Both the position numbers and the translations under genes were made by a program. From the NCBI GenBank assembly GCA_964598535.1, contig CAZRCI010000025.1:12761-76760 (forward strand): a DNA stretch of 64,000 nucleotides, in the 5' to 3' direction. The stretch's first letter is position 1. Every line of letters begins with the position of its first letter. This document shows, in pieces, positions 61,101-64,000 of this stretch. The notes below the pieces were generated by a model that had not been told where the DNA came from, did not search any database, and saw nothing but the letters and a program-made list of their open reading frames with translations. This DNA comes from JALHMI01 sp964598535. GTDB lineage: Bacteria > Planctomycetota > Planctomycetia > Pirellulales > PALSA-1355.

Positions 61101-61319
61101 GAGCACCGATTCCAACGGAAACGTGATCAGAGTCTCGACTTCTTCCGGAGCCAAGCCAGGGGCCTCGGTCAGAATCGTGACTCGTGGACGATCCAAATCC
61201 GGAAAGATGTCCACCGGCAGATGATACAGAACGTACCCCCCGTATCCGGTGACCACGAGCGCCAGGGCGATCGTCACCAGTCGATAGCGGAGCGAACATC
61301 GAATGATTGCATTGAGCAT
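58188..61319 (-). CDS. CusA/CzcA-type heavy-metal RND efflux pump
   Basis: The 1043-residue inner-membrane pump has the twelve-helix RND layout with two large periplasmic loops. Typical features are the first helix (LVTIALALVVTGYGGYVL), PGLAPEEVETLITFPLESVL, GGLAVAIGELVDDAIVDVEN in helix 4 with the proton-relay acidic residues, and SLAGIASRNGILLIAHYLHL in the second half. It expels metal cations such as Cu, Ag, Zn or Co using the proton gradient. It follows the adaptor gene by 23 bases in the same operon. No outer-membrane partner gene lies in the window. The exact metal is not predicted. Confidence 0.94.
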   Translation of the reverse strand: MLNAIIRCSLRYRLVTIALALVVTGYGGYVLYHLPVDIFPDLDRPRVTILTEAPGLAPEEVETLITFPLESVLNGATGVQAVRSSSGVGLSVIYVEFEWGTNIYVDRQIVTEKLALAADRLPAGSKPQLGPISSVMGQIMHIGMWSEGGKTPPMEVRTLADWVVRQRLLTIPGVAQVITMGGGRKQFQVLVNPDNLRTYGVTLAEVKLAVAESNSNATGGYLSRGGNEFLVRSIGRIQSSGELQDVVVRANADRPVLLRHVARIVEAPQVKRGEAAVNGEPAVILTVSKQPGTDTRRLTDNVIAALEDLRPSLPADIRINPEVYQQKGFIELGIRNVIEALRDGGILVVIVLFLFLLNFRTTFITLTAIPLSILVTGIVFKWCNMSINTMTLGGLAVAIGELVDDAIVDVENIFRRLRENKQRAEPKPALRVVYEASSEVRNSIVFSTILVVLVFIPLFALGGIEGRLFTPLGVAYIVSIVASLLVSLTVTPVLSYWLLPNARFMAHDKDGLLLRCLKNMAGVAIRFSVRHPWPILGAVVGAVAVSCFVVTQLGRDFLPPFNEGSVQVNVLLPPGTSLDTSDRIAAMVDKRLKNIQGVTAFGRRTGRAELDEHAEGVNVSEIIVSFDPSSGRSREQVLEDIREELTQVPGVVIAAEQPLQHLISHMLSGVKAQIGIKLYGDDLNVLRTTANEMKAAMQGVPGVKDLLVEQQIEIPQLRVELDRHRLATYGLNSKDVNEVVQTAMNGDVVSEVVLGQQKFDLLVRLDDPFREDLQQLRRLTLELPAGGQIPLSDVANVVEATGPNTINREDVRRRVIVQCNTAGRDLASVVSDIQQRVAPIQAKLPIGYFVEFSGQFESQQDATRMIGLLSLVSLACMFLALYTLFRSVNLSLQVLAALPMAAIGAVGALVATGQSLTVASMVGFISLAGIASRNGILLIAHYLHLVRYEGEGFTPEMIERAGKERLAPMLMTALTAGIALIPLVLAAGEPGKELLYPVATVILGGLISSTLLDFFVHPALFWCFGKRNAEEQLSNEDDDDLDG

Positions 61320-61342
61320 AAGAGGGGCGCAACTTGATACGT

Positions 61343-62740
61343 TTAGTGGTTGTGTCCGGCGTGCGGATCGAGGCCTCCGCGCGCCTTGTTCTTCAAAGCC
61401 GTTTGCAATTGAAAAGCCCCCGACTTCGCCAATACGTCTCCGGGAAAAACGGAACCATCATTCGCGACAACAGCCCACAGTTGGTCTTGATACTCGACGT
61501 GTACTGGCCGGCGGTCGAAGTGATCGCCATTCGCCTGGAATACGAACGACTCCGTTCCTTCCTGAGCAATAGCCCCGATGGGCAGCACGATTCGGTCTTT
61601 CCAGACCTCCGTGGGAACCCGAACTTGCACGCGTTGTCCCGGCTTGAATTTCCAATCGAGAAACTTACGGCCGTCGGCCGATTGCCGATCACGTAAAACG
61701 CGATTCGTCAACGGCACATAGAACCGAAAGGCGCGTGCGTCGGGATCAACCTTGTTGGCCATGTACAAGATGGACAATCCGGCAATGACGTCACCAGGCT
61801 GTTCCGAACGGTCGTCGACCAAGGCCGAGACGTTCCACCCCTCGGAAACGGCCCTGTTTATCGCCTGCACATCTCGCTCAAACGCGCGCCCTTCGATGAA
61901 CAATTCATGGTGGTCGGCCAGCACGAACAACACGTCACCAGCGTTCACATGCTGACCTTGCGCGACCCGCAACTCTTGAACCTGCAACACCTCGGGAGTG
62001 CCTTCCGGCCGATCATTCGGCGGTGCCGTAGGCGCCGCGACCGTCATCTTGGGGAGCAGCTTGCGGGTTTTTAAAATTTCGGACACTTGCTCCTCCGACA
62101 GGCCATGCAACACGAGAGTCTGTATCTGAGCGCGCAAGATCGCTTCGCCTTTTTGCCGTTCGTAATCCAGCTCGATCAGAGTTTTGCCCGCGATGACGCC
62201 TTCTCGCGTGAGCCCCTCGATACGTGCTATCTCACGCCTGGTCACCTCGAGCGACTCGGCGGTTCGCAACAAATCACCCTGAGCCTGCACCAGTTCCTCG
62301 TGCGTGACCCACATTTCCAGCAGCAACTGCCCGGGCTCCACGGTTTCTCCCTGAACGGCAGCGATCTGAGTAATGACCCCGGTCATCGGAGCGGTCACCT
62401 CGATAATGGTCCGCCCCGGCCGTTCGGTAATGATGCCGGGCACGGTGATCGTTTTTTCAAAGGGTTGCAGCTCGATCGTGACGAGTTGCAGCCCGATGTT
62501 GTTTCGGGCTTGCGGACTCAGCTCCAACGTGTTGCCCTCGACATGTCTCGCATGGCTGTGATCGTGGCCGGATTCATGGCGGTGCCCGCCGTCCCGATGA
62601 GCAGGTCGAGGCGTTGCCTTGGCCCCCGTAATCGCGGTGGCAGATCGATCTCTGGAGACGTACAGGGCGCCGAGGCCGATCACGACACCAATCAGGAGCA
62701 CCAGCGTCCACAGACTGATTTTCAAGAACCTGAAACTCAT
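61343..62740 (-). CDS. CusB-like periplasmic adaptor of RND efflux
   Basis: The 465-residue membrane-fusion protein has an N-terminal membrane anchor (FLKISLWTLVLLIGVVIGLG), a His-rich stretch (HRDGGHRHESGHDHSHARH) that may bind metal, a barrel/lipoyl domain (TVPGIITERPGRTIIEV, GVITQIAAVQGETVEPGQLL), a helical hairpin (RTAESLEVTRREIARIEGL), and a C-terminal part ending DPHAGHNH. It bridges the RND pump to the outer-membrane channel. Together with the upstream Cys-rich lipoprotein it forms a metal-handling operon. Start ATG 62740. Confidence 0.92.
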   Translation of the reverse strand: MSFRFLKISLWTLVLLIGVVIGLGALYVSRDRSATAITGAKATPRPAHRDGGHRHESGHDHSHARHVEGNTLELSPQARNNIGLQLVTIELQPFEKTITVPGIITERPGRTIIEVTAPMTGVITQIAAVQGETVEPGQLLLEMWVTHEELVQAQGDLLRTAESLEVTRREIARIEGLTREGVIAGKTLIELDYERQKGEAILRAQIQTLVLHGLSEEQVSEILKTRKLLPKMTVAAPTAPPNDRPEGTPEVLQVQELRVAQGQHVNAGDVLFVLADHHELFIEGRAFERDVQAINRAVSEGWNVSALVDDRSEQPGDVIAGLSILYMANKVDPDARAFRFYVPLTNRVLRDRQSADGRKFLDWKFKPGQRVQVRVPTEVWKDRIVLPIGAIAQEGTESFVFQANGDHFDRRPVHVEYQDQLWAVVANDGSVFPGDVLAKSGAFQLQTALKNKARGGLDPHAGHNH

Positions 62741-62962
62741 GACTCACTCCAACGAAAATGCCGCACCGCGAAATGTGCGCGCGACCGAAACCCGCGACAA
62801 CGTATACAAGAACGAATGACGAATCCCCGTTGGAACGGCGCGACAAATCACGACCCAACGGCAATTCACGGCCAAATTCTTTGACGATAAGGCGTTACGG
62901 CCGAATTACCCCGCCCATCGAAAACCGAGTTCACTCGGTAATAGCGCGGGCGAAACACGCAA

Positions 62963-63388
62963 TCAGATCAAGAGGATCTGATGAAGAAGATGCAAACGCG
63001 TCGGAGGCGAAGCACGATGCGAATCCGTCTTCGCAACGACCGCCCATTGCTGGGAAGGCCCCCACTCGCCGACGACAACCGCATCGCAAAATGCCAAGGC
63101 CACGTCTCGCTCCATTGAGGGAAACGCGTCGCTGCGTACAAAAACGCAACTGCCTTCGCTACACGGCTCCGCCGGAAACTCCGGGGTGCCTGTCGCGCCA
63201 GCATGCTCGCGATCGAGGCGATGCCCATCGAGGTTCTGCGCGTCGAGCACGCCGTGACCACACCTGTGCGTCTGACAGCAACTCGCCACCGCTTCGCCAT
63301 CGGCGGCATGCGCATGATGAGCGCAGCAACCAACCAAGGAATGGCCGATCACGGTCAGCGTGAGCATCAGAGTGACAGCGCGATTCAT
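62963..63388 (-). CDS. Cys/His-rich lipoprotein of the metal-efflux operon
   Basis: The 141-residue protein starts with a signal peptide (AVTLMLTLTVIGHSLVGCC) whose lipobox LVGC gives a lipid anchor. The mature start is CCAHHAHAA, followed by CCQTHRCGHG and other His and Cys. This fits metal binding in the periplasm or outer membrane. It is the first gene upstream of the adaptor and pump in the same direction, 222 bases away. Such small leaders are seen before CusAB-type genes in planctomycetes; role inferred as metal capture or sensing. Confidence 0.7.
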   Translation of the reverse strand: MNRAVTLMLTLTVIGHSLVGCCAHHAHAADGEAVASCCQTHRCGHGVLDAQNLDGHRLDREHAGATGTPEFPAEPCSEGSCVFVRSDAFPSMERDVALAFCDAVVVGEWGPSQQWAVVAKTDSHRASPPTRLHLLHQILLI

Positions 63389-63925
63389 ACTCGTACGTCA
63401 AAAGAGGCTAACAGAGAATGTCGTAAACCACCTTCTCTAATCATGCGGTGATACCAGCCGCGGGTCAACGCGAACTGTGAAACTATGAAGGTTTTAGCGA
63501 CCGCCACGCGCCAAGTTGAGGGATTATTACCGTGCCAGCGATCCCGGACACACCGCTGAGCCGGAAGCCCACACGGGGAGAGTACGGCCGCCCAGGCCTC
63601 TCCGCCCTGGGCTAAGTTCTACGAAGCCGTTCCAGGAACGTTACGACGGATGCCGGCCGATCATAGCTGCGGCGAGTTGGAGCGAGATTACCCCAGGATA
63701 CGACGCGCAATGATCTACGGCGACGCCCCTCCCCTCGCTGAACTCCTAACCGTGCTGCAGGAGATCGAAGATCGCGTCCATGCCGCGTAGACAGAACCGT
63801 TCTCGCCTCGACCTCCATCGACTATGATGGCATCTGGTTTGTCGTCCCTTGCGCGGTGAGCCGTACAACTTGAAATGACGCGCGAGCGTCAAGACGCTGC
63901 TTCAGGGAAGACCGCCAAACTCTCT
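63389..63925. other. Right-edge region without clear gene
   Basis: About 540 bases with only short frames on both strands. The promoter of the metal-efflux operon should lie in 63389-63500. A 25-codon frame at 63710-63790 is too short to support. Confidence 0.5.
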
Positions 63926-63991
63926 GTACAGAAGTAGTGCCTTGCAGCCGCGCCCCCGATCGGGGGCGTCGGCCTGGGCACCGTTCTGTAC
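63926..63991. repeat. 66-bp nested palindrome
   Basis: Outer arms GTACAGAA (63926-63933) and TTCTGTAC (63984-63991) enclose GTGCC/GGCAC and GGC pairs and a perfect 18-base core CGCCCCCGATCGGGGGCG (63951-63968). The two halves match with only a few mismatches. Confidence 0.75.
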
Positions 63992-64000
63992 GCCCCTTGG

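Overview
The window looks like a scaffold piece from a Planctomycetota genome, most likely Pirellulales. The reasons are GC-rich DNA, several exported PQQ-type beta-propellers, a very large exported redoxin/haem/copper-oxygenase protein, a Tat-exported Gfo/Idh/MocA oxidoreductase, a SpoVG protein carrying a zinc ribbon, and small Cys-rich lipoproteins typical of the phylum. Two runs of N (10 and 100 bases) show it is a draft assembly. Both runs sit inside repeat-rich prophage genes.

Positions 1 to about 20,400-20,800 are the right-hand part of a prophage whose left part lies outside the window. Almost every gene is on the minus strand. From right to left there is: a Cro/CI-like repressor with two promoter/operator modules sharing a TAACG-N4-CGTTA operator; a string of small early proteins (zinc-finger proteins, a 9-residue tandem-repeat protein, an HNH nuclease); an SNF2-type helicase; coiled-coil proteins; a prim-pol primase; a cluster of GCGCGCACA repeats that may be the replication origin; a UvrD-like helicase; a secreted beta-helix protein; a VRR-NUC nuclease; and a ribbon-helix-helix protein. 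A strong intrinsic terminator at 7303-7358 splits this block from the late genes: a YiiX/NlpC-like hydrolase, an unusual thioredoxin-trypsin fusion, membrane proteins, and small and large terminase. Many genes are coupled by ATGA, GTGA or TGATG overlaps. No integrase, portal or capsid gene is visible. A tRNA-Ala(GGC) gene whose 3' end faces the prophage is the natural candidate attachment site.

From about 21 kb the window is host chromosome. 21.2-30.7 kb: ROK fructokinase, PQQ propeller protein, large redoxin/copper-oxygenase protein, TetR regulator, second redoxin, cold-shock protein, YdeP-type molybdopterin oxidoreductase. 31-35.5 kb: HEAT-like exported protein, second PQQ propeller, aroA, zinc-ribbon protein. 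35.9-44.1 kb: a three-gene overlapping ABC exporter unit, a Pro-rich membrane-anchored protein, then a flippase-like protein and two glycosyltransferase-type genes that probably act on lipid-linked sugars in the envelope. 44.1-50.7 kb: RluA-family pseudouridine synthase, Gfo/Idh/MocA oxidoreductase, SDR, and the ribosome-associated GTPases HflX and RsgA, plus an FHA protein. 50.9-57.8 kb: radical SAM protein, class IV aminotransferase, MFS transporter, GspF-like protein, Cys-rich lipoprotein, and a spoVG-ispE pair. 58.2-63.4 kb: a heavy-metal RND efflux operon (lipoprotein, adaptor, pump). The right edge holds a 66-bp nested palindrome in otherwise gene-poor DNA.

The most unusual items are the exported thioredoxin-trypsin fusion of the prophage, its duplicated operator-promoter switch, the iteron cluster beside the primase, the terminator placed directly in front of a late ribosome-binding site, and the paired long hairpins between the repressor and the tRNA.
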